Below, one piece after another: positions 1-8,197 of a DNA stretch of 64,000 bases. The position numbers were made by a program, and so were the translations under genes. The stretch comes from Sulfurovum sp. enrichment culture clone C5 (GTDB taxonomy: Bacteria; Campylobacterota; Campylobacteria; Campylobacterales; Sulfurovaceae): positions 1 through 64,000 of the forward strand of contig FAXN01000038.1 of assembly GCA_001493195.1 (NCBI GenBank), given 5' to 3'. Within the stretch, counting starts at the first letter, position 1. Each line of letters begins with the position of its first letter. A model generated the notes under the pieces. It had not been told where the DNA came from and ran no database searches. It worked only from the letters and a program-made list of their open reading frames with translations.

Positions 1-1
1 G

Positions 2-847
2 GCCGAAGTACCACTTGTTGTTGTAAATGTTATGAGAGGTGGTCCAAGTACAGGTCTTCCTACTAGGGTTTCTCAAGGTGATATTGCTCAAGCAAAAAAT
101 CCATCACATGGTGATTATAAATCAATTACTCTTTGTGCTGGAAACCTAGCAGAGTGTTATACTGAAACTGTAAGAGCATTTAATTTAGCGGATAGATTTA
201 TGCAGCCTGTAATTGTACTTTTAGATGAGACCATAGGTCATATGCATGGTAAAGCTATGATACCAACAGCCCAAGAAGTACAAGCTGGCATTAAACCAAG
301 AAAAGAATTTACTGGTGATCCAAGTGAATATCAACCTTATGGAGTAGCTCAAGATGAGCCAGCAGTGCTTAATCCTATGTTTAAAGGTTATAAATATCAC
401 TTTACTGGACTACATCATAATGCTACAGGTTTTCCAACTGAAGAGATTGAAACTTGCAGAAAACTAATTGAGAGACTTTTCAATAAAGTAGAAGCACATG
501 AAGATGAGCTAGAATCTTATGAAGAATATATGCTTGAAGATGCAGAATTTTTACTTATAGCTTATGGGTCTGTTTCCCTTGCAGCAAAAGAAGCTATAAA
601 ACATCTTAGAGCAGCTGGTATAAAAGCTGGTCTATTTAGACCTATTACTATTTGGCCAAGTCCAGCAAAAAGAATCAAATATTGGACAGATAAAATCCAA
701 AAAGTGCTTATTGTAGAATTAAATATTGGTCAGTATAGAGATGAAATTCAAAGAGCTTCTGGAAGACTTGATATAGAAGGACTATTTAAAGTTAATGGTA
801 GACCAATATCTCCTTATGAGATAGTAGAAAAAGCAAAAGGAATGTAA
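2..847 (+). CDS. oorA: 2-oxoglutarate:acceptor (ferredoxin) oxidoreductase alpha subunit, 5'-truncated by window start
   Basis: Frame stays open to base 2 (AEVPLVVVNVMRGGPSTGLPT...); directly followed by beta and gamma subunit genes. Confidence 0.85.
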   Translation, partial: AEVPLVVVNVMRGGPSTGLPTRVSQGDIAQAKNPSHGDYKSITLCAGNLAECYTETVRAFNLADRFMQPVIVLLDETIGHMHGKAMIPTAQEVQAGIKPRKEFTGDPSEYQPYGVAQDEPAVLNPMFKGYKYHFTGLHHNATGFPTEEIETCRKLIERLFNKVEAHEDELESYEEYMLEDAEFLLIAYGSVSLAAKEAIKHLRAAGIKAGLFRPITIWPSPAKRIKYWTDKIQKVLIVELNIGQYRDEIQRASGRLDIEGLFKVNGRPISPYEIVEKAKGM

Positions 848-1705
848 ATGGCATTTAATTATGATAATTATTTAAGAGTTGATAAAATGCCAACACTATG
901 GTGTTGGGGATGCGGAGATGGTGTTATACTAAAAGCTTATATTCGTGCTATTGACTCGCTTGGATGGAATAAAAATGACATTTGTTTAGTTTCAGGAATT
1001 GGGTGTAGTGGAAGATTTTCATCTTATGTTGATTGTAACACAGTACATACAACTCACGGTAGAACAATTGCATTTGCAACTGGTATCAAATTGGCAAATC
1101 CAGATAAACACGTAGTATGTGTAGCAGGTGATGGCGATGCTTTGGCTATCGGCGGAAATCATACAATTCATGGTTGTAGAAGAAATATAGATATAACTCT
1201 TATTTTGATTAACAACTTTATCTATGGATTGACAAATTCTCAAACAAGTCCAACAACTCCACAAGGTTTCTGGACTGTTAGCCAACAAGCTGGTAATATA
1301 GATCCAACTTTTAATGCTTGTAAACTTGCGATTGCAGCTGGTGCATCTTTTGTTGGCAGAGAAAAAGTTAGTGAGCCTAAAAAAGTAGAAAAACTAATGG
1401 CAAAAGGTTTAGCGCATAAAGGTTTTAGTTTTGTAGAAATTTTATCTAACTGTCACATCAATCTTGGTAGAAAAAACAAAATGAACTCAGCAATGGAAAA
1501 CCTAGACTGGATAGATAGTATCACTGTATCTAAAACGAAATATGACAATATGAGCGAAGAAGAGAGAAAAAATCTACTTCCAACTGGAGTATTACATGAA
1601 GATGAAAACGCTAAAGAGTATTGTGAAATGTATGAACAAGTAAAACTTGTGCATCAAGGTAAACGCAAAACAATCACACAAGATGATTTTGCTAAAAAGA
1701 TTTAA
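848..1705 (+). CDS. oorB: 2-oxoglutarate:acceptor oxidoreductase beta subunit (TPP-binding)
   Basis: CWGCGDGV...GCSGR...HGR...GDGDALAIGGNH TPP-binding motifs; operon context. Confidence 0.88.
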   Translation: MAFNYDNYLRVDKMPTLWCWGCGDGVILKAYIRAIDSLGWNKNDICLVSGIGCSGRFSSYVDCNTVHTTHGRTIAFATGIKLANPDKHVVCVAGDGDALAIGGNHTIHGCRRNIDITLILINNFIYGLTNSQTSPTTPQGFWTVSQQAGNIDPTFNACKLAIAAGASFVGREKVSEPKKVEKLMAKGLAHKGFSFVEILSNCHINLGRKNKMNSAMENLDWIDSITVSKTKYDNMSEEERKNLLPTGVLHEDENAKEYCEMYEQVKLVHQGKRKTITQDDFAKKI

Positions 1706-1716
1706 GGAGTAACACG

Positions 1717-2274
1717 ATGGCTAGAACAGTAATGAGATTTACAGGTGTTGGTGGGCAGGGTGTTCTTCTTGCAGGTGAAATTTTTGCAGAAGCAAAAATA
1801 AAAGCTGGTGGATTTGGGCAAAAAACAGCTACATATACGTCACAAGTTAGAGGCGGTCCAACTGTTGTTGATATTATTTTGGACGATGAAGAGATATTTT
1901 ATCCTTATGCAAATGATGGAGAGATAGACTTTATGCTTTCAGTGGCACAAGTTAGTTTTAATTCATTCAAAGGTGGTGTGAGCGAAGGTGGTACAATAGT
2001 AATTGAGCCAAATTTGGTGCACCCAACAGAAGAAGATAGAAAAAAATGGAATATCGTTGAAATTCCTATCATTACTATCGCAAAAGAAGAAGTTGGCAAT
2101 GTTATAACACAATCTGTTGTAGCACTTGCTATAGCAAATACTTTTATGAATGCTATTGATAAAAAAACATTATTGGATACAATGTTAAGTAAAGTACCAG
2201 CAAAAGTACATGAACTTAATCTCAAAGCTTTTGATCTTGGCGAAAAATACGCAAAAGAAGCAATGGCTAAATAA
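1717..2274 (+). CDS. oorC: 2-oxoglutarate:acceptor oxidoreductase gamma subunit
   Basis: GVGGQGVLLAGEIFAEA...TSQVRGG motif; operon context. Confidence 0.87.
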   Translation: MARTVMRFTGVGGQGVLLAGEIFAEAKIKAGGFGQKTATYTSQVRGGPTVVDIILDDEEIFYPYANDGEIDFMLSVAQVSFNSFKGGVSEGGTIVIEPNLVHPTEEDRKKWNIVEIPIITIAKEEVGNVITQSVVALAIANTFMNAIDKKTLLDTMLSKVPAKVHELNLKAFDLGEKYAKEAMAK

Positions 2275-2275
2275 T

Positions 2276-2301
2276 TTTTACAGTCCAAGCGGACTGTAAA
2301 A
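2276..2301. terminator. Bidirectional intrinsic terminator
   Basis: Perfect 11-bp inverted repeat TTTTACAGTCC-AAGC-GGACTGTAAAA between convergent genes. Confidence 0.75.
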
Positions 2302-2304
2302 TTT

Positions 2305-2637
2305 TCAAGAAGCCCTTGAGTATTTAGCTAAATTTTTTAGTTGAAAATACCAATCATCATCTTCTTGAATTTCACAAACATCTATCTTTTTTAAACAAAT
2401 TTCAAGCTCATTTCCGTCAAAACTAGTATATTCTATAAAATGTATAGGAATATCTAAGCTGTTTTCACAATATTCAAGCTGATAAAATTCATAATCAAAA
2501 TCTTCAATGCTTGATATATCTAAGTTATCAGTCGATATAAGAAAATAATCTTCTAATGCAAGATTTTTATTTTGCTTTTTCATTGCAATTATTCCTTTGC
2601 ACACACTCTGAACAAATTTTTTGCTGCAAATCAACAT
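2305..2637 (-). CDS. Hypothetical acidic protein (true start probably the internal MKKQNKN)
   Basis: Open frame in apparent operon with the DUF2325 gene; overlaps its 3' end. Confidence 0.5.
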   Translation of the reverse strand: MLICSKKFVQSVCKGIIAMKKQNKNLALEDYFLISTDNLDISSIEDFDYEFYQLEYCENSLDIPIHFIEYTSFDGNELEICLKKIDVCEIQEDDDWYFQLKNLAKYSRAS

Positions 2638-2932
2638 TGTTATTTATAAGTCTCAAAACTTCACATTTAACAGAATCTATATTTCTAGTGCTGTATGCTA
2701 CACAAACCCCTCTGTTTTTTGCCTCTTGCTTGTAGTGCAACATTGCATTATGGTTAAGAAAATTTGTAAGCATTAATACCAAATCAATCTTATTTGGTAT
2801 TTGTTTTGACTTTTTGCTACCATTTTTTAAATTTCTTCCAGTCCAGTGAGTAACACTGGTTATACCCATATCGTACAATATATTTAAAATAGGATTTATT
2901 TTATCCCCACCTAATACTAAAACTGACATCAT
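2567..2932 (-). CDS. DUF2325 domain-containing protein
   Basis: MSVLVLGGDKI...GITSVTHWTGRN...DLVLMLTNFLNHNAM pattern typical of DUF2325. Confidence 0.7.
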   Translation of the reverse strand: MMSVLVLGGDKINPILNILYDMGITSVTHWTGRNLKNGSKKSKQIPNKIDLVLMLTNFLNHNAMLHYKQEAKNRGVCVAYSTRNIDSVKCEVLRLINNNVDLQQKICSECVQRNNCNEKAK

Positions 2933-2943
2933 CTCTCCTTTAG

Positions 2944-2960
2944 TTGATAATAGTTATCAA
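2944..2960. promoter_or_regulatory. Fur-box-like palindrome 1
   Basis: TTGATAATAGTTATCAA, perfect 7-bp arms, just upstream of the DUF2325 gene. Confidence 0.5.
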
Positions 2961-2995
2961 AATAATATCATTAGAAAACTTAATTTACTATTAAA

Positions 2996-3012
2996 TTGAT
3001 AATCATTTTCAA
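2996..3012. promoter_or_regulatory. Fur-box-like palindrome 2
   Basis: TTGATAATCATTTTCAA, near-palindromic, close to the Fur consensus GATAATGATAATCATTATC. Confidence 0.5.
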
Positions 3013-3060
3013 ATAAATAATGAATTAGTGATATTTTTAAAAATTGCGGTATAATTCCAC

Positions 3061-3402
3061 AGGTGCGATAGGTAGTTGCTGGTGAATTTTTTCACGAGAG
3101 GAAAGTCCGAGCTACACTAGAGACAAGACTCCACCTAACGGGTGGCCAGAGTAATCTGAGGGCAAGTGCAACAGAGAGAAGACTACCGCTTCGGCGGTAA
3201 AAGGTGAAAGGGTGGGGTAAGAGCCCACCAGTAGCTGTGGTAACATGGCTAGCTAGGTAAACCCTGTTTGTAGCAAGAAGTACATGGTAAAAGTCTCTAA
3301 ACTTGGCAGTAATGCCAAAATAGTACTTCGCTTGAGCTTTGTAGTAATACATAGCCTAGATAAATAACTACCCACGACAGAACTCGGCTTATAGTCGCAC
3401 CT
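3061..3402 (+). ncRNA. rnpB: RNase P RNA, bacterial class A
   Basis: Conserved GAGGAAAGTCCGAGCT, GGTAAACCC and ACAGAACTCGGCTTA cores; AGGTGCGA at 5' pairs with TCGCACCT at 3'. Confidence 0.95.
3389..3402 (+). repeat. 14-nt outer direct repeat, left copy (3' end of rnpB)
   Basis: TTATAGTCGCACCT, identical to 5637-5650. Confidence 0.85.
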
Positions 3403-3523
3403 GCTATATAATCATAACTTACTATATACTACTTTATACCTATAAAATAGGGATTAAAAAACAATTTTTGATAATTTATATTTTATATAAAATACTATAC
3501 AATACTATACAATAATATATTAA

Positions 3524-3548
3524 GGTGTACTCAAAAGTGTACCTATTT
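3524..3548 (+). repeat. 25-nt inner direct repeat, left copy
   Basis: GGTGTACTCAAAAGTGTACCTATTT; 24/25 match to 5575-5599. Confidence 0.9.
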
Positions 3549-3574
3549 TTGTATTTTCAAAAAGAAGTACACTT
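3535..3574. promoter_or_regulatory. Inverted repeat in cassette leader
   Basis: AAGTGTAC (3535-3542) ... GTACACTT (3567-3574), upstream of the 3610 ORF. Confidence 0.45.
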
Positions 3575-3609
3575 ATGTTTTATAAATATATTAAGCATTA
3601 GGAGTAATA

Positions 3610-4401
3610 ATGCAATTAGTAAAATCATATAACGATGATAACGCAGTTAAGGTTATAGCATTTGCTGTAAACTTTATGCCTTTGTCTGTAGAAGAAATGG
3701 TAAAATTGATTTCAAAATTGGATACTCAGAATAATATTGAGTATTTTGATAAAGAATTTAATATCAAAAAACCAACGCAAGAAGTAACAATGACAATTCA
3801 TGCGGATGGTACGCAACAGCATGAATTGTCTATTGGTGGAATTATGTACGAAAAAACCAATGATACCGATATGCTAATTTGGAATTTAACAATTAATAAG
3901 AATTCTATTATTGTATCATGTAGAGAATATACGAGATGGGATGCTATTTCCGCTAAAGCAATAGAATTTATTTCTAAAGTGATGGATAATATAGTAAATA
4001 TGAAAATTACTCATATCACACTTGAATATATTGATGAGTTTGAAATTATTAATCACAATGGAAAGTGGAAAGAAGAATTATTCAAGACGAATTGTGATTA
4101 TAATTTATCTCATATCTATAAACTGGATGATTTTTGGCATATAAATCATGGATATTTTTTTGATCATAAAAATTTAAAATTTAAACTTCTTGATACTTTA
4201 AATATTAATTATTTTGCAGATGAAAATGATAATTTAAAACATAAGGTTAATGTGATAACACAACATATGCTTACGCAGATTAATGAATCATACGATAAAT
4301 CCAATATCAAAAAATATTTTGATATTATTCATCAACATAGTAAAGAAATTTTTGAGGCAATAATTAATGATAATATTCTAAAAACATTTAATAGAGGATG
4401 A
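3610..4401 (+). CDS. Uncharacterised protein, possibly TIGR04255 family (sporadic accessory family)
   Basis: 263 aa, N-terminus VIAFAVNFMPLSVEEM and overall length/pattern reminiscent of TIGR04255; RBS AGGAG; first of three tightly spaced ORFs. Confidence 0.5.
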   Translation: MQLVKSYNDDNAVKVIAFAVNFMPLSVEEMVKLISKLDTQNNIEYFDKEFNIKKPTQEVTMTIHADGTQQHELSIGGIMYEKTNDTDMLIWNLTINKNSIIVSCREYTRWDAISAKAIEFISKVMDNIVNMKITHITLEYIDEFEIINHNGKWKEELFKTNCDYNLSHIYKLDDFWHINHGYFFDHKNLKFKLLDTLNINYFADENDNLKHKVNVITQHMLTQINESYDKSNIKKYFDIIHQHSKEIFEAIINDNILKTFNRG

Positions 4402-4976
4402 TTATGAAACCCATGACCACTAACTCATTAATTGCAGTATTTTTAATTGCATCAAGTACTGATACTACTATCGCTAGTTCTATTATAAACATAAATAATA
4501 ATCAAATAGCAACACAAGTAAGTAGTAAACAAAATAATAACTTTGGTATTAAATATGATAATATATATAAAAAACTTGATTCATATAGCCGTCTAGAAGC
4601 AAACTGGGATGGATATGGAGCAGTTAAGCCAAGCGGAGATATTATTGAAACAACAAAAAGTTTTTTAGATATTTTAAAAGAAAACAAAATAATTAATCCG
4701 AAAATTATGATAGCACATGATGGGACATTAAGTTTGTTTTGGAAGAATAAAAACAATTACCTTGAGATAGATTTTGATAGCAACAATCATCTATCTTTTT
4801 TTTATGAAATTGATAGAAAAGTTTATGGAGAGGATGACATATCTATTAATAAAGATATACCAAAACAAATTTATGATGCATTGAATATTCTAAGAAATGA
4901 GAATAATACCAGTAATAATATGATACTTGATAAAAAAAATCAAACTACTTCAAGCTCTTATTCAAAGACAGCATAA
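4398..4976 (+). CDS. Hypothetical protein with LEANWDGYGA motif
   Basis: ATGA overlap with the upstream ORF; motif SYSRLEANWDGYGAVKPS; hydrophobic N-terminus. Confidence 0.6.
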   Translation: MIMKPMTTNSLIAVFLIASSTDTTIASSIININNNQIATQVSSKQNNNFGIKYDNIYKKLDSYSRLEANWDGYGAVKPSGDIIETTKSFLDILKENKIINPKIMIAHDGTLSLFWKNKNNYLEIDFDSNNHLSFFYEIDRKVYGEDDISINKDIPKQIYDALNILRNENNTSNNMILDKKNQTTSSSYSKTA

Positions 4977-4986
4977 ATAAAATAAT

Positions 4987-5466
4987 ATGATATATGATGA
5001 ACTTTTAAAGCTTGAAACATCTAAGCAGAGTCCACATTCTCCTGGCATAATACAAAATAATGAATTAGTAGCACGATTGCTTGTTCCAGAATATATTGAT
5101 GACGATGGGCAAGTGCTTGCTTCTGCTTTTTCTCATTCTGATATTTCTGTTTTGAGATGCATTTATGATTTTGAATCAAATAAGAATTTAACAATAAAAC
5201 AATTGTTAAGTAACCCAAAAAATATTTACAAAGGATATATAACTGCAAAGATATGTAGCTTGAGAAATATTACATATGAAAATTTATCAAGTAGGTTGTG
5301 TTATGTAATTGATTCTGCAACAAAAGATAAAATTGGGCATGCAGATATAAAAAAAATTACCAAAAGAATCTTAAATAATACAAATATTGTATTATCAGAA
5401 AAAAGATTAAAAAAGTTTATAGAATCAAAAATTTTAGATGTGTTTGACAAAGAAATTAAACAATAA
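4987..5466 (+). CDS. Hypothetical protein, third gene of cassette
   Basis: Same strand, 10-bp gap after the previous ORF. Confidence 0.55.
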   Translation: MIYDELLKLETSKQSPHSPGIIQNNELVARLLVPEYIDDDGQVLASAFSHSDISVLRCIYDFESNKNLTIKQLLSNPKNIYKGYITAKICSLRNITYENLSSRLCYVIDSATKDKIGHADIKKITKRILNNTNIVLSEKRLKKFIESKILDVFDKEIKQ

Positions 5467-5574
5467 TTTTCTAAAATTAGTTTGAGTTTTAAAAAGTTAA
5501 TAAAATTGGTAGCTTTTTATGGCTTATGGTAGCACTATATTTTTTATTCCCTTTAGCGTATTTATAAAGCTATA

Positions 5575-5599
5575 GGTGTACTCAAAAGTATACCTATTT
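5575..5599 (+). repeat. 25-nt inner direct repeat, right copy
   Basis: GGTGTACTCAAAAGTATACCTATTT vs 3524-3548, one mismatch. Confidence 0.9.
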
Positions 5600-5636
5600 C
5601 TATATCGTGCCCTAAGAATAGGCAGGTGTGGATAAT

Positions 5637-5650
5637 TTATAGTCGCACCT
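5637..5650 (+). repeat. 14-nt outer direct repeat, right copy
   Basis: TTATAGTCGCACCT identical to the rnpB 3' end at 3389-3402. Confidence 0.85.
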
Positions 5651-5732
5651 TTCTTCAAAATTTTCAATAATTATTATTACATCTACATTGTACTACAATC
5701 TTTAAATCGTTTTTTAACTAAAATTAATTATC

Positions 5733-5761
5733 TTGACACTTTATATTTTACATAGTATAAT
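5733..5761 (+). promoter_or_regulatory. Consensus sigma70-type promoter of the toxin-antitoxin pair
   Basis: TTGACA-17 nt-TATAAT. Confidence 0.7.
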
Positions 5762-5795
5762 ACATAAAATTATATGGATATTAAGGAGACTCAGA

Positions 5796-6092
5796 ATGGT
5801 TGCATATAAAAAAGATGAGATAGTATCTGCTAGTGATATGGCTAGGACATTCGCTACTGTTCTTAATAGTATTGTTAAATGCAGTAAAGATAAAATTGCT
5901 ATTTCAAAAAACAATAAGTTAGAAGCTGTAATGATAAATATAGATGAGTATGAAAGACTAAAAGAAGCTGAAGAATTTTTAGAGCATCAAGAAATATACA
6001 ACTTAGTCAAACAAAGAAGTACAGGAAGTCAAATATCTCACAAAGATATGCTTAAAAAGCTTGGTATTAGTCAAAATGATTTAATGGATTAA
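5796..6092 (+). CDS. Antitoxin, Phd/YefM family
   Basis: SASDMARTFATVLNSI...ISKNNKLEAVMINIDEYERLKEAEE; ATG at 5796 with AAGGAG RBS (the track start at 5733 is inside the promoter). Confidence 0.82.
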   Translation: MVAYKKDEIVSASDMARTFATVLNSIVKCSKDKIAISKNNKLEAVMINIDEYERLKEAEEFLEHQEIYNLVKQRSTGSQISHKDMLKKLGISQNDLMD

Positions 6093-6093
6093 T

Positions 6094-6387
6094 ATGTATG
6101 ATATTGTATATCATCAAGATGTAGAAAGTGATTTAAAACAACTTGGACATAGAACTCTTTTATTGGTATTGAAAAAGATAGAAAAAATTGCCAAAGAGCC
6201 ATATATTGGTATAGATTTGGGCAATAAGGCAAACTTAAACCTCTCTGGATATAAGAAAATTTATGTTGATAATAAAAAAATTAGAATCGTCTATAAAATC
6301 ATAGAAGATAAGATTGAGATTTATATAGTAGCTGTTGGTAAAAGAGATGATATGAATGTTTATAAAAAAGCAAATGATAGAATATGA
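6094..6387 (+). CDS. Toxin, RelE/ParE superfamily
   Basis: YDIVYHQDVESDLKQL...YKKIYVDNKKIRIVYKI...YIVAVGKRDD; partner of the upstream antitoxin. Confidence 0.85.
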   Translation: MYDIVYHQDVESDLKQLGHRTLLLVLKKIEKIAKEPYIGIDLGNKANLNLSGYKKIYVDNKKIRIVYKIIEDKIEIYIVAVGKRDDMNVYKKANDRI

Positions 6388-8168
6388 TATATACAACCTG
6401 TGCTTTAGATTGTTATGATGGTTGCAGTATAGTTTATGACAATGATAAAATAAGCGGGGACAAATTGCATCCTGTTACGCAAGGGGCTCTTTGTGCAAAT
6501 GTAAATAAAAATATATTCAAAGAACCACGCATAACAACACCTATGATAAATGGTAAAGCTATAAGCATGGACGAAGCTTTGGAGTATATTGCTAGTGTGG
6601 TGGATGACAAAACTTTACTCTGGAGAGGAAGTGGAAATGTTGCTGTTATGCAAGAGGTCACAAACCTGCTAATGGGTAAAATTGATGGAACTATCACAAA
6701 AGGCTCTTTGTGTGATGGCGCTGGAGAAGCTGGGATAATAGAGGGTAGAGGGGTAAATCTAACTTTGCCATTGGAGCAAATAGCAAAAAGTGAAGTTGTA
6801 GTCATTTGGGGCAGGGATGTAACTGTAACAAATAGACACATATTACCATTTATAAAAGATAAAAAAATAATCGTCATAGACCCTATAAAAACAAAAATAG
6901 CCAAAAGTGCCCATTTGCATATACAGCTAGCTCCTAGAAGCGATTTATATCTAGCGGTTTTATTAGCTAGATTTATCTTTATGGAAGAGTTGCACGATAA
7001 AAAGTGGCTTGATAAATTTGCAAGTGACTATGAAGAGTATTATGATTTTGTTCGTACATTTCGCATAAAAGCACTGTTGGCTCTCATAGATACAAACTTG
7101 GATACTATAGGCGATATGCTATCATTGATAGAAGGTAAAAAAGTAGTATTTTTAGTTGGTGCTGGAGTGCAAAAGTATAGTATAGGAAATGAAGTTTTAA
7201 GAGCCATAGATGCCGTTGCTGTACTTCTTGGGCTTTTTGGCAAAGAGGGATGTGGAGTTAGCTATCTTGGTGATTCTAAACTTGGATTTAAGAATCCATT
7301 TGTTACAGAAATCAAAAAAGTATCAAAAGTAGATACTCCTTTTGATGAGTTTGACTCAGTTATCATACAAGGTGGCAATCCATGCGAATCTATGCCAAAT
7401 ACAAATGAAGTTATAAATAGACTTGAAAATGTAAAAAATGTGATATATTTTGGGCTATATGAAAATGAAACTTCAAGAAGAGCAAATGTAGTTATACCTG
7501 CAAAAAACTTTTTTGAAAAAAATGATGTTAGACTAAGTTATGGGCATAGCTATGTATCAAAAATCAACAAAATAAAAGAGTGTGATTTTGGCATCAGTGA
7601 ATATGATTTTGTAAGAGAAATATTTAAAATAAAAAGCTTTGGTGGGCTTGAGAGTGAAGAGTATTACCTAAACTATTGGTTGGACCAATGCGATAAAATG
7701 GGTAATATTTTCATATCAAAAGCATATAGAGAGCTTCCATATGAGAATGGTTTTGGCAAAGATGAAGATGAAGAGTTCGTCTTTTTGGATGACCATGATG
7801 ATGATTTTATTGAGAGAAAAAAACTCAAACGACCAAGAGGATATAAAAATATTTTAGATAAAGAGAACTCTTTTTGGTTGGTGAATAGCAAATCAAATGA
7901 TTCATTAAACACACAATTTGAAAAGAGCAATAGGGTTATATTGCATCCTGACTTGGGATTTTGTGATGATGAAGAGGTGATGGTTTCTTCGGAGTTTGGA
8001 GAGATAAGATTGAGGATAAAAAACTCTGTAGATATAAGGATAGATTGTGTGAAAATCACAGCAAATACGATAGGTATAAACAAGCTTACTCCATCTATCA
8101 TATCAAATGAGGGGCATAATGCTTGTTATGGGGAAGTAAAGGTATCACTATCTAAAGTGTTGATATAA
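6384..8168 (+). CDS. Molybdopterin-dependent oxidoreductase
   Basis: CALDCYDGCSIVYDN...GALC N-terminus, WRGSGN, WGRDVTVTNRH, GGNPCESMPN motifs. Confidence 0.8.
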   Translation: MIYTTCALDCYDGCSIVYDNDKISGDKLHPVTQGALCANVNKNIFKEPRITTPMINGKAISMDEALEYIASVVDDKTLLWRGSGNVAVMQEVTNLLMGKIDGTITKGSLCDGAGEAGIIEGRGVNLTLPLEQIAKSEVVVIWGRDVTVTNRHILPFIKDKKIIVIDPIKTKIAKSAHLHIQLAPRSDLYLAVLLARFIFMEELHDKKWLDKFASDYEEYYDFVRTFRIKALLALIDTNLDTIGDMLSLIEGKKVVFLVGAGVQKYSIGNEVLRAIDAVAVLLGLFGKEGCGVSYLGDSKLGFKNPFVTEIKKVSKVDTPFDEFDSVIIQGGNPCESMPNTNEVINRLENVKNVIYFGLYENETSRRANVVIPAKNFFEKNDVRLSYGHSYVSKINKIKECDFGISEYDFVREIFKIKSFGGLESEEYYLNYWLDQCDKMGNIFISKAYRELPYENGFGKDEDEEFVFLDDHDDDFIERKKLKRPRGYKNILDKENSFWLVNSKSNDSLNTQFEKSNRVILHPDLGFCDDEEVMVSSEFGEIRLRIKNSVDIRIDCVKITANTIGINKLTPSIISNEGHNACYGEVKVSLSKVLI

Positions 8169-8197
8169 TTATAAAAAATAAAAGAGAAAAAAATAAG

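Noticed and set aside
1905-2288. 127-aa minus-strand ORF and similar long antisense ORFs (6434-6904, 7673-8101, 34591-34905, 59451-59726)
   Set aside because: All antisense to genes with clear family motifs; composition typical of shadow ORFs.
3092-3352. 86-aa minus-strand ORF
   Set aside because: Lies entirely within and antisense to RNase P RNA; no protein-family features.
3491-3515. aatactatac tandem repeat, considered as CRISPR or iteron
   Set aside because: Only two units without spacers; no CRISPR array (regular repeats with unique spacers) or cas gene seen anywhere in the window.
5733-5795. N-terminal extension of the antitoxin ORF
   Set aside because: Contains the -35/-10 promoter; ATG at 5796 has a good Shine-Dalgarno.
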